34,472 bases of DNA from contig JAJEAH010000070.1 in the NCBI GenBank assembly GCA_022824225.1, forward strand, positions 1 through 34,472, in the 5' to 3' direction. This document shows, one piece after another, positions 1 to 7,558 of the stretch. A program made the position numbers and the translations under genes. The stretch's first letter is position 1. Every line of letters starts with the position of its first letter. This DNA is from Chloroflexota bacterium (GTDB lineage: Bacteria; Chloroflexota; UBA11872; VXOZ01). The notes beneath the pieces were generated by a model that did no database searches, was not told where the DNA came from, and was given only the letters and a program-made list of their open reading frames with translations.

Positions 1-123
1 CCCTGCGAGGAATCTAGCGCCCGCGCAACGTGCCGCCCGCTTGGCGCGGCTGCTTAGATTCCTCACTGCGCTGCGCTACGTTCGGAATGACATTGGATTA
101 GTCGCTACGCTCGGAATGACATT
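1..123. repeat. Dispersed inverted-repeat element, family A, copy 1 (left end cut by window)
   Basis: This stretch matches 231-353 at a constant offset of 230 bp, with only two mismatches that I can find. It has inward-facing arms GAGGAATCTA (9-18) and TAGATTCCTC and ends in GGAATGACATT, so it can fold on itself. No protein is encoded. The design (TCATTCCGA outer end, GAGGAATCTA inner arm) recurs at 4172, 4386, 24445 and 27856, which suggests a non-autonomous MITE- or REP-like element. Confidence 0.8.
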
Positions 124-220
124 GATTGCCGTTCCAAATGACACAGGGGGTGCAGCATTCGGTTTGGCGTGGGCGCGTGCAGCGTTCGGCGTGGCATGGC
201 TGTGCGTTCCCTATCTTTTG

Positions 221-353
221 TCATTCCGATCCCTGCGAGGAATCTAGCGCCCCCGCAACGTGCCGCCCGCTTGGCGCGGCTGCTTAGATTCCTCACTGCG
301 CTGCGCTCCGTTCGGAATGACATTGGATTAGTCGCTACGCTCGGAATGACATT
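221..353. repeat. Dispersed inverted-repeat element, family A, copy 2
   Basis: This is a full copy of the element at the window start. It opens with TCATTCCGAT at 221, carries GAGGAATCTA and the reverse arm TAGATTCCTC, and closes with two GGAATGACATT ends (314-324 and 343-353). The near identity of the two copies only 100 bp apart points to recent duplication. Short open frames across it have no ribosome binding site and are not genes. Confidence 0.8.
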
Positions 354-641
354 CGATACACCCTTCGCACTACCTCTTCACCCCCTCCCGTCTCCCCGCC
401 TTCTACAACATACAAATGACATGAGATCTAGCCCAACAAGGTGATCAAGTCAAAAACTATTGATTCCCTGCTTAAGGTTTCTGCGCAGAGCATGCAGGCT
501 TTTGAGCAGTGACCTCAGAGATTCGCTGCGCAGGCCGGGCCGCGCCCTTTACTATAAAGATTATAGTTTTTAGAATAAGAGCTTGTTTCTTAGAATATCC
601 TTAATATTTGCCAATCTTCCTAAGAAGTTCCTTAAAATCGC
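354..641. other. Intergenic region with an AT-rich patch
   Basis: No gene is visible. The section 540-640 is much more AT-rich than the rest of the window. It holds two small inverted repeats: ACTATA/TATAGT near 551-567 followed by a T run, and TTCTTAG/CTAAGAA about 20 bp apart near 590-626. A TTGCCA (608-613) and a TAAAAT (633-638) resemble promoter boxes but are 19 bp apart. The patch is probably the upstream control region of the DksA-like gene. Confidence 0.4.
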
Positions 642-670
642 TTCACAGTCCTCATATGCGGTGATATGCT
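642..670 (+). promoter_or_regulatory. Predicted promoter of the DksA-like gene
   Basis: TTCACA (642-647) lies 17 bp from TATGCT (665-670), and the -10 box is preceded by TG plus one base (662-664), an extended -10 arrangement. Transcription would start near 677 and leave a leader of about 135 nt before the ATG at 814. The prediction rests on box match and spacing only. Confidence 0.4.
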
Positions 671-813
671 GGCAGAAACAAGCTCGAAACGACCCGGTGG
701 GACTGCGAAAACGGAACAAGGAAGTTACCCCGCAAACCCACCAAGCCCACAACATTGCACGGCACCGGCGCCGCCGGCAAGGCGGACAGAGTGCGGTGAA
801 GGAGGTACGAACC

Positions 814-1200
814 ATGGCCAGAGAGCTCGATCAGCGTGTTGACCGCGTGCAGCGGCTGCAGGAAGCGCGTGATGCCCTGGCATCGCTCCTCGCAAGTTCG
901 ATCGCATCCGACTTGCAGGCCCGCGAGCGCGGCGCCGACACCTCGGCCGACGATGACGACTTCGTAGACTTGGCGCAGGAAGTGGCTATCCAGGAAGACC
1001 GGGAGGCCGTTCTGGACGTGCTGCGGCGCGACATGCGCGCCTTCGATCATGCCTGGCAGCGAGCGGAGGCCGGTACCTACGGCATCTGCGAAGACTGCGG
1101 CGAGGGCATTTCCGCCGAGCGCCTTGAGTTCGTGCCCGAGGCCACGCTCTGCGTGGCGTGCCAGGCCCGCCGCGAACGCGCCTGGTTCGGCGCAAGCTAA
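814..1200 (+). CDS. DksA/TraR-family C4 zinc-finger protein
   Basis: The 128-residue product has an N-terminal helical, likely coiled-coil part (about 5-85) with an acidic stretch near 46-50, then a C4 zinc finger with Cys92, Cys95, Cys113 and Cys116 (CEDCGEGIS ... CVAC). This is the signature of DksA/TraR proteins, which enter the secondary channel of RNA polymerase and modify transcription, often with ppGpp. The length and single finger fit the short DksA-like proteins of non-proteobacteria, so a true DksA role is not assured. The ATG at 814 is chosen because GGAGGT sits at 801-806; the frame is open upstream to a TTG at 583 but without a binding site. The gene stands alone and converges on pabC. 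Confidence 0.9.
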   Translation: MARELDQRVDRVQRLQEARDALASLLASSIASDLQARERGADTSADDDDFVDLAQEVAIQEDREAVLDVLRRDMRAFDHAWQRAEAGTYGICEDCGEGISAERLEFVPEATLCVACQARRERAWFGAS

Positions 1201-1306
1201 GACCCGCTGGCGCGACCCACGCGGCTCATCGCCGAACGTGGGGCGCCCAAGAGATGTGAGGCGGCTGCGCGGAATTTTATCTGCTGCCTCTTACCCTCTC
1301 ACTCCG

Positions 1307-1344
1307 TAGGGAGGAGGGTGACGCTGATGTCACTCTCCTCCCTA
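1307..1344. terminator. Strong stem-loop between converging genes, possible bidirectional terminator
   Basis: TAGGGAGGAGGGTGAC (1307-1322) pairs with GTCACTCTCCTCCCTA (1329-1344) with one mismatch around a 6-nt loop. It lies between the convergent DksA-like gene and pabC, where a shared terminator is expected. The plus-strand tail is TTGCTTTG, not a clean T run, so the termination function is inferred. The remainder of 1201-1563 holds no gene that I can support. Confidence 0.5.
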
Positions 1345-1563
1345 TTGCTTTGCCCAACACGTGCGTGCGCCGGTTCCTGCTTTCAGGGCACACCCGCCTG
1401 TCTCTTACCACCATCCCACTGCGCTTTACCCTCGGCAATCGAACGTGCACGCGCCTGCTCGCTTGTGCGTGCGCCGGAATCCGCTGCGGATGCTCTACCG
1501 AGAACCTCGTATTCACTTCCTCCACTTCTCACGCCGCTGGCGCGAGGCGGGCCCACACCGGCG

Positions 1564-2439
1564 TTACCCACCCGCCGCCAGCCACTTCTCGTAGGCAGTC
1601 TGTAATGCTCGCGTCAGCGGGCCGGGCACACAACCGCCGACGGTCTGCGCGCCAATGGCGCGTACCGGCATGACGCCCATGAGGGTATTCGTCAGAAAGA
1701 CTTCGTCGGCGGCACGCACGTCTTCCTCGCCAAATTCCCGGCATTGGACTTCTACGTCGATGTCCGGCGCGAGTTCTGCGCAAACCAGAGCGCGCATCGT
1801 GCCCGGCAGCGGTCCGGCGGCCTCAGGCGGCGTGACCACGCGGCCATTTGCCATGATGAAGATATTGGCGGTTGTCGCGCATGCCACGCGGCCCTGCGTA
1901 TTCAGCAGCAGCGCCTCGTCGGCCCCCGCTGCCTCGGCCTCGCGCCGGGCCAGCACGTTGTCGAGATAGTTCAGCGATTTGATTCGAGACAGCGGCGAGC
2001 GCTCGTTGCGGCGCACGGTGCGGCTGACGATCACGCGCATGCCGTTTGCATAGAGATGCGCCGGATACGGCACGAACGGGGTGGCGCGGACTACGAGCGT
2101 TGGCCGACCGTCGGTGGACGGAAGCAGACCGCGCCCAGCGCTGCTGCCACGGGTCACGGTAAGGCGCACGGCAGCCGCGTGCAGGCCGTTGGCGCGCAGG
2201 GTCTGTTCGACAGCCGCGTAAATGTCGTCTGCCGACCCAGGCAACGCCAAGCCGATGACGTCCGCACCGTTGCGGAGCCGCTTCCAATGCCGTTCCCAAT
2301 TGCGGACCCGGCCGCCCACGGCGCGCATAGTCTCGAAGAGGCCATCGCCCAGCAGCAAGCCGCGGTCCAGCGCCGAGACCCCGGCCGCGCGCTCCGGCGT
2401 CAGTTCTCCGTTCACGTAGCAGAGGCTTGTGCCGCTCAT
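1564..2439 (-). CDS. pabC: Class IV aminotransferase-fold enzyme, probable aminodeoxychorismate lyase (PabC)
   Basis: The 291-residue protein belongs to the PLP-dependent class IV fold (branched-chain aminotransferase, D-amino-acid aminotransferase, aminodeoxychorismate lyase). The expected lysine is Lys154 in SRIKSLNYLDN, and Glu175 (ADEALLLN) fits the residue that contacts the PLP ring nitrogen. The lyase makes p-aminobenzoate and pyruvate from 4-amino-4-deoxychorismate in folate synthesis. The fold alone cannot separate lyase from aminotransferase; the call rests on its position 80 bp downstream of a pabB gene on the same strand. The ATG has GGAG seven bases upstream. No pabA is in the window. 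Confidence 0.85.
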   Translation of the reverse strand: MSGTSLCYVNGELTPERAAGVSALDRGLLLGDGLFETMRAVGGRVRNWERHWKRLRNGADVIGLALPGSADDIYAAVEQTLRANGLHAAAVRLTVTRGSSAGRGLLPSTDGRPTLVVRATPFVPYPAHLYANGMRVIVSRTVRRNERSPLSRIKSLNYLDNVLARREAEAAGADEALLLNTQGRVACATTANIFIMANGRVVTPPEAAGPLPGTMRALVCAELAPDIDVEVQCREFGEEDVRAADEVFLTNTLMGVMPVRAIGAQTVGGCVPGPLTRALQTAYEKWLAAGG

Positions 2440-2519
2440 GGGCTTCTCCGCATTGGACTCGCCGCGCTCCCGGCAAACGTCCGGCGGTCACATCTGAGAG
2501 TTTGCCGTTAGTCGAGCGC

Positions 2520-3944
2520 TCACTCCAGCACCCGCCGCGCGGCCCGGGCTTTCACCAGGGTCTCTTCATATTCCGCCTGGGGATCGGAGTCCGCCACTAC
2601 CGCGCCGCCCACCTGTAGATAGAGCCGTTCGGGCGTGAGCACCACCGTGCGGATGACGATACTCGTATCCATGCCGCCGTCGAATCCGAGATAGCCGATG
2701 GCGCCGCAATAGAACCCCCGCCGCACCGGCTCCAACTCTTCGATGATCTCCATTGCCCGGATCTTGGGGCAACCCGTCACCGAACCACCGGGGAATGCGG
2801 CTTCCAGCAGGGCCGCGGCGTCGGCCTCCGGGCGCAGCGTGCCGGTCACCGTGCTCACCAACTGCCACACGTTGCTGTAGCCCTCGACCTCCCACAGCGC
2901 CGGTACCCGCACCGACCCCAGGCGGCACACTTTCCCCAGGTCGTTGCGCAGCAGGTCTACGATCATGAGGTTTTCGGCCCGGTCCTTTGCGCTGGCGCGC
3001 AGCGCGTCGGCCAGGGCGGCGTCCTGCGCGGGAGTGGAACCTCGCGGGCGCGTGCCTTTGATGGGCCGGGTCTCTACCTGGCCGTTGCGCACGCGCAGGA
3101 AGCGTTCCGGCGACGCGGACACTACCCAACTCCCGCCAAGGTCGAGGAACGCGCCAAACGGCACCGGACTTTCCCGCCGCAAGCGGGTGTAGAGCGCCCA
3201 CGGCGAGCCCTCCCAACTGGCGGCGAAACGCTGTGAGAGGTTCACCTGGTAGATGTCGCCGGCGGCGATAAACTCCTGCGCTCGCCGCACCATGGCGACA
3301 TACTCGTGCTCGGTGAGATTCGGCTCGATCTGGGTGGTAAGCCGGAAGCCGCCGCCGGATGCTGCCCTGCCATTGCGCGCCTGCCACGCGCGCATGATGT
3401 CCAAGACTTGCGCGCGGCGGGCCAGAGCAGCCTCCTCCGTGCCGTCCGGCAGGCCGGTGGTCACCAGCCACGACACACCGGTGTGGTGATCATGTGCCAG
3501 CACCCAGTCGTAGAAACCCAGGCTCAGCTCCGGCGTGGGCACGTCCCGGCGGGCACACGACGGGAGTTCCTCTAGCTGACGCCCCAGATCATAGGCAAGT
3601 GCCCCCACCGCACCGCCCTGAAACGGCGGGCCGTGCGGCGCGGTCGACGTGGCAAATTCCGCCAAGAGTTCACGCAGCACGGCAAAGGGCTGCCCACGGC
3701 GCACAGCGGCGCGCTGGGGCCGGCGACACCACTCTAGGCGCACGCGCTCCCCGGTGCTTGCCATGCGCAGAAACGGATCGGCAGTGAGGTACGAGTAGCG
3801 TCCCAACGCCCCCCGTTGGCTGCTTTCAAGGAGGGCGAGGCCCGGCAAATTGGCGAACGCGGGCGCCACCGCATGCGGCAATACCGTTTCCGGCAACTGC
3901 CGTACCTGCGCCGCGAGCGTCCTGTTGGTCACCGTGCTGAGCAT
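2520..3944 (-). CDS. pabB: Aminodeoxychorismate synthase component I (PabB)
   Basis: The 474-residue product belongs to the chorismate-utilising family. The N-terminal domain carries LALLES (37-41), and the catalytic domain carries SASPERFLRV (about 277-286), PIKGTRPRG (294-302), DLLRNDLGKVCRLGSV (330-345) and FPGGSVTGCPK (384-394). Lys296 in PIKGT is the residue typical of PabB, where anthranilate synthase TrpE has Ala (PIAGT). This supports aminodeoxychorismate synthase over anthranilate synthase. It would convert chorismate, with ammonia from a PabA glutaminase encoded elsewhere, to aminodeoxychorismate for the downstream pabC. The ATG at 3944 follows GAGGGG about ten bases upstream. The frame stays open to 4124, but that part is made of 31-bp tandem repeats and is not expected to be translated. 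Confidence 0.92.
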   Translation of the reverse strand: MLSTVTNRTLAAQVRQLPETVLPHAVAPAFANLPGLALLESSQRGALGRYSYLTADPFLRMASTGERVRLEWCRRPQRAAVRRGQPFAVLRELLAEFATSTAPHGPPFQGGAVGALAYDLGRQLEELPSCARRDVPTPELSLGFYDWVLAHDHHTGVSWLVTTGLPDGTEEAALARRAQVLDIMRAWQARNGRAASGGGFRLTTQIEPNLTEHEYVAMVRRAQEFIAAGDIYQVNLSQRFAASWEGSPWALYTRLRRESPVPFGAFLDLGGSWVVSASPERFLRVRNGQVETRPIKGTRPRGSTPAQDAALADALRASAKDRAENLMIVDLLRNDLGKVCRLGSVRVPALWEVEGYSNVWQLVSTVTGTLRPEADAAALLEAAFPGGSVTGCPKIRAMEIIEELEPVRRGFYCGAIGYLGFDGGMDTSIVIRTVVLTPERLYLQVGGAVVADSDPQAEYEETLVKARAARRVLE

Positions 3945-4040
3945 ACGCCTTGGCCCCTCTTCCCTATGGAGACCTTTGCGTAGCTGCACTAGACGGGAGC
4001 GGAAGGGACGGATCGTTCGGATCTTGCCCCTCCCTCCGAT

Positions 4041-4133
4041 CCTCTGGGTGGATCTCCACTTCTTACCCAGACCCTTTGGGTAGACGCCCACTTTCAGCCA
4101 GGCCCTCCGGGTAGACCGCCACACTCACCCAGA
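4041..4133. repeat. Tandem repeat, three 31-bp units
   Basis: Three consecutive units (4041-4071, 4072-4102, 4103-4133) share the layout CC(C/T)T..GGGT(A/G)GA followed by CCAC and CAG. A fourth partial unit, CCCTCTCCCTAGGG, follows. It lies upstream of pabB on the minus strand and explains the artificial repeated extension of the pabB frame. Confidence 0.75.
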
Positions 4134-4171
4134 CCCTCTCCCTAGGGAGAATTGGCAGGGCTAGGCAAATC

Positions 4172-4277
4172 TCATTCCGAGCGCAGCGTCGAACAGGGTT
4201 CGCGGAACCTAGAGCTGCTGGTTTCGCGGGGACGCGCATTAGATTCCTCACTCCGCTGCACTCCGTTCGGAATGACA
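4172..4277. repeat. Dispersed inverted-repeat element, family A, copy 3
   Basis: The 106-bp element begins TCATTCCGAGCGCAG and ends TTCGGAATGACA, with an internal TTAGATTCCTCACTCCGCTG. It is nearly identical to 4386-4491. Its middle (GAACAGGGTTCGCGGAA, then CTGCTGGTTTCGCGGGG) differs from that of copies 1 and 2, so it is a separate subfamily with the same ends. Confidence 0.8.
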
Positions 4278-4385
4278 TAGGGAGCGGACTATAGAGTACA
4301 CGCCTTGCGCACCGTACGGAAATGTAAGTGTTGAGTGATTCGTAGACAAAATCCCATTCCCACCGTTCAGTATTGACACTTCATG

Positions 4386-4491
4386 TCATTCCGAGTGCAG
4401 CGTCGAACAGGGTTCGCGGAATCTAAAGCTGCTGGTTTCGCGGGGACGCGCATTAGATTCCTCACTCCGCTGCGCTTCGTTCGGAATGACA
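4386..4491. repeat. Dispersed inverted-repeat element, family A, copy 4
   Basis: This second copy of the 106-bp subfamily is in the same orientation as 4172-4277 and 214 bp away, with a handful of substitutions. The DNA between the two copies and from 4492 to 4714 contains no gene that I can support. Confidence 0.8.
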
Positions 4492-4714
4492 CATGGAGTC
4501 GACACGAATGCATACCCCTGTCAGCCCCTGGGAGAGCGGGAAAGACGTGCGCCTCCGGCTGAAGCTGCCAAGGTCCTCGAAGTTTCGCAAGGTTCTCCTC
4601 CTGTGACTATGCCACAGGCAGGTGCGCCATGGCGTCACCTCTGGTGCGGCAAAACGCTCGCCTGCCGGCAACAGGGGAATTGACTGCCTATTTGGGAGGG
4701 GGCAGTGCGTGCGT

Positions 4715-4780
4715 CGGAGCCGCGCTCGACGTGCGCCGGAGCCGTACTCGACGTGCGCCGGCGCCGCACTCGACATGCGC
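4715..4780. repeat. Tandem repeat, three 22-bp units touching a stop codon
   Basis: Units 4715-4736, 4737-4758 and 4759-4780 share CGG(A/C)GCCG..CTCGAC(G/A)TGCGC. The array ends exactly where the stop codon of the MraY-like gene begins (4781-4783), so it forms the first part of that gene's 3' untranslated region. Confidence 0.75.
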
Positions 4781-6280
4781 CTAGCGCCCCGCAGCATCAC
4801 CCAAAGCGTTTCTCGCGGGATGCTCCGCGCGCAGTGTGCGACTCGCTTCCGGAATGCGTTCCCAGGTTTCTCGCGCCGCCTCGTTGTCACCCGCCAGCGC
4901 TTGGGCGTAGGCCAGATTTGCCAGCACGTCCCAGCGGTTGCATGGCTGCCACAGGGCGATGGCGTGGCGCTCGCGCGGCGGCGGCAGCGGCGTTGTCGTT
5001 CGTTCCACAACCCGGTAGAGGCACCGACCAAAGACGCTGTACGGCCGGCCGCCGCACACGGCCAGGACATCAGCGCCGTCCGCGCCTGCCGCGACGCCCA
5101 GAAAGCGTCCCGTCGTCCACGTGGCGCTGCCGATCAGGAGCGCGTAGAACGCCAGCGCGCCGCCCACCGGCGCCAGGTGAAATGTGGGAAAAGCGGCCAC
5201 CACCACGCCGCTGACGGCGGCCAAGACGCTGATCGACCAGAAAAGCCAGACCACGCGCAGCCGGCCGATGCCGAGCATTTCGAAGTGGTGGTGCAAAGGC
5301 GTAGCCGTGAACGGCAGTGGAAACTCGGTGTGGGGCACGAAGTGGGGCAGGTCCGCGTACCGCCGCACGCGCACGAAGTGCCGAAAGAAGGGCGTGACCA
5401 CCTTCGCCTGCACGAACCCGGAACCGCCGTCCAGCAGAAAGACGCCCCCCACGAAGAGCCAGATGGCGTCCGCGCCGCCAAAGAGGGCCAGCGCCGCGAA
5501 GGCCCCGCCCAGCGCCACGGCGCCGCTATCGCCCAAGTAGATGCGCGACCGCCGCCGCACGGCGCCCGTGGACGACCAGGCCGAAGGTTGGTTGAAGAGC
5601 AACAGGCCGACGCAGGCGCCCAGCAGGGCCGCCGCGAACCCAATCACCTCCGCGTTCGCCTCACGGATGACCAATGATACCAGCATGCCCGCACCGGCGA
5701 TGGCCGCCATGCCGGCCGTCAAGCCGTCAATGCCGTCGCTTACGGCCACCGAGAATGCCGAGCCAAACGTGAGCACCGCCAACCACAACAGGGTCAAGCC
5801 CAGGCCGAGGCCGCCGACGACGTTCAGGGCTTGCAGCACGCGGCCGCCCTGCACGTCCGCTTGGGCGAAGCCGCCTACCCACCAGTAGAGCACCGCGACG
5901 GTGGTGAGGGCCATGCAGGCGTGGCCGACCAGATACGCGCGCTCGCCGATGCCCGCGCCCCGCCGCCACTTGAGCCAATCGTCGATGAGACCAAGCCCAA
6001 AGAAGAGCGTGGTCAGCACGATGAGCGGGAGCATGACCGCGCTCGCGTCGCCCCGAGTCAGCCACCACACGCCCCCCACGCACCAGAGCGTGAACACCAG
6101 CGCCATACCGCCCACGCTGGGCAGGCGCAAGCTCGGCAGGTCCTGGTGGTCTTTGCTCTGCACCACCGGCTTGACGTGACGAGACGTGAACCCCGGCGCC
6201 AGGCGGCCCAAGAGCGCGCTCAACAGTATGGTCAGCCCGGCAGCGCCGCCCATCGCCAGGATTGCCGTGAGCACGTTCAT
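4781..6280 (-). CDS. MraY-like phospho-N-acetylmuramoyl-pentapeptide transferase with C-terminal extension
   Basis: This 499-residue polytopic membrane protein belongs to the polyprenyl-phosphate N-acetylhexosamine-1-phosphate transferase family. Key motifs are present: PSVGG (54-58), DDWLK with Asp100-Asp101, SDGIDGLTAG (181-190), YLGDSG (248-253) and PLHHHFE (328-334). The triple His motif is typical of MraY, which links UDP-MurNAc-pentapeptide to undecaprenyl phosphate to form lipid I at the inner face of the membrane. Usual MraY proteins have about 320-360 residues. Here roughly 100 extra residues follow the last membrane helix, including a TPR-like stretch (WDVLANLAYAQALAGDNEAA, about 450-469). 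No other mur or division gene is nearby. The start lies 12 nt after the isomerase stop and no clear Shine-Dalgarno is seen, so translation may depend on coupling. A WecA/TagO-like role with another sugar is the main alternative. Confidence 0.85.
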   Translation of the reverse strand: MNVLTAILAMGGAAGLTILLSALLGRLAPGFTSRHVKPVVQSKDHQDLPSLRLPSVGGMALVFTLWCVGGVWWLTRGDASAVMLPLIVLTTLFFGLGLIDDWLKWRRGAGIGERAYLVGHACMALTTVAVLYWWVGGFAQADVQGGRVLQALNVVGGLGLGLTLLWLAVLTFGSAFSVAVSDGIDGLTAGMAAIAGAGMLVSLVIREANAEVIGFAAALLGACVGLLLFNQPSAWSSTGAVRRRSRIYLGDSGAVALGGAFAALALFGGADAIWLFVGGVFLLDGGSGFVQAKVVTPFFRHFVRVRRYADLPHFVPHTEFPLPFTATPLHHHFEMLGIGRLRVVWLFWSISVLAAVSGVVVAAFPTFHLAPVGGALAFYALLIGSATWTTGRFLGVAAGADGADVLAVCGGRPYSVFGRCLYRVVERTTTPLPPPRERHAIALWQPCNRWDVLANLAYAQALAGDNEAARETWERIPEASRTLRAEHPARNALGDAAGR

Positions 6281-6292
6281 CTGGCTAGGCTG

Positions 6293-7144
6293 CTAGTCCA
6301 ACTGCTCTGCGATCCGGCGCACAAACGCGATTGCGTCGCGGGTCTCTTCAACGCGGTTCTCGCCGGCTTCACGCTCGATGCAGTGGTAGCCCGTGAAGCC
6401 GATATTCTGATACGACTGCAGGTAGCGGGGCCAGTCGATCCAGCCCTGGCCCACGGGGGTCTCATCCCGGTCGCCGTCGTCGGTGACGCGGGCGTCCTTG
6501 ATGTGGGTGTGGATGATGTAGTCCTGCAGCGTGTAGACCGCTTCGTGGGGATCGGCGTCGACGAAGGCCTGTGCGCGGTCATAGGCGCGGCCTTCCTCTT
6601 TGGCGATGCGCGCCCACCACGTGATGAAATTCGCGGGATCGAGATTGATCTTGATGCCGTCGGTGTCCATGGATTCGATGAGGTTGAGGAGCACCGGCGC
6701 CGGTTCGGGACCGGTCTCGATGCCGAAGAGCATGCCGGTCTGCTCAGCGTGCTTGCCCACTGCCTCCAAGGATTCGCGAAACACCTGGCGCCGCGGCGAA
6801 TTGGGGTCTTTGGGCACGATGCCGATGTGGCTGGTCAGCGCCGGCGCGCCGAGTTCGCGGGTGTGGTCCAATAGCTGCTTCGTCCGGGCCACACGCTCCT
6901 CTACGGTGTCGGCGTCGCCAAAGTCGCCCAAGCCGCCGTCCGTCGCCGAGATGACCATGCCCAAGTCTTGCACGCGTTGCTGCAGTTCCTCGATTCCGGC
7001 CGCGTCGATTTCCTCAGGAGAATACTCGCCGCGCCCCACGGTCAACTGCACGCTGTCCGCGCCGATCTGCGCCGCCGTCTCCAGCCCTTCCGGGCCCGGC
7101 GTCCGCAGGCAGATGAGGCGCACGCCAACTTTTATATCAGCCAT
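6293..7144 (-). CDS. Sugar phosphate isomerase/epimerase, xylose-isomerase-like TIM barrel
   Basis: The 283-residue protein has the AP-endonuclease-2 / xylose-isomerase-like barrel pattern. Four metal-site positions can be read at the ends of beta strands: Glu143 (FGIETGPEP), Asp169 (INLDPANF), His214 (IHTHIKDAR) and Glu257 (HCIERE). Such enzymes isomerise or epimerise free or phosphorylated sugars and inositol derivatives using a divalent metal; the substrate cannot be read. The ATG at 7144 is preferred because AGGAG lies ten bases upstream; an ATG at 7168 would add eight residues. The MraY-like gene follows after 12 nt on the same strand, so the two are probably cotranscribed. Confidence 0.85.
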   Translation of the reverse strand: MADIKVGVRLICLRTPGPEGLETAAQIGADSVQLTVGRGEYSPEEIDAAGIEELQQRVQDLGMVISATDGGLGDFGDADTVEERVARTKQLLDHTRELGAPALTSHIGIVPKDPNSPRRQVFRESLEAVGKHAEQTGMLFGIETGPEPAPVLLNLIESMDTDGIKINLDPANFITWWARIAKEEGRAYDRAQAFVDADPHEAVYTLQDYIIHTHIKDARVTDDGDRDETPVGQGWIDWPRYLQSYQNIGFTGYHCIEREAGENRVEETRDAIAFVRRIAEQLD

Positions 7145-7558
7145 AGAACTTTCGCTCCTTTTGTACATTCATACGCCAGCCGCATCCAGGCTACTAGGAA
7201 AAAGCGGGAGAACGCTTCGGCCCAAGTCTTGCGAGCCGTCCCACTTCGCCGCGGCGACCCATTCATCCCGTGTCAGTGGAAGGTTCTACGCAGTGCCTAT
7301 GACCGTGCCGCTATCCCGCCGATCTACCCTAACCAAATCAATTCGCGGCGGGAACACAACGCCGCCGGTCCGGCTCCGCACTTCTCCCGGTGGCACAACT
7401 CCCCGCAACAGCAAGCGCTCGGATCGCGCAACGCGAACGACCGCTGGCACTTCAATGCGTGTTGGTAGTTTCTCGCCGCGCTCAACGTCAACCGGCATCC
7501 GCAGCCCGCCATTCTCGTCTGCGCGCTGCGCAGCTATGATACCACGCCCGCCGCGCTC
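7145..7558. other. Intergenic region with a possible decayed minus-strand reading frame
   Basis: No confident gene is present. On the minus strand a 70-codon frame (7498-7286) starts MPVDVERGEKLP and ends at a TAG, after which the same frame stays open for 38 more codons, with WVAAAKWDGSQDLGRS. There is no good ribosome binding site and I recognise no family. It may be a decayed gene or chance. Confidence 0.25.

Noticed and set aside
1201-1563. Several overlapping short frames of 60-107 codons
   Set aside because: They overlap each other in all frames, show no family pattern and lack Shine-Dalgarno sites. The strong stem-loop is the only supported feature.
3945-4124. N-terminal extension of pabB
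   Set aside because: The extra 60 codons are made of 31-bp tandem repeats. The ATG at 3944 has a ribosome binding site and fits the normal family start.
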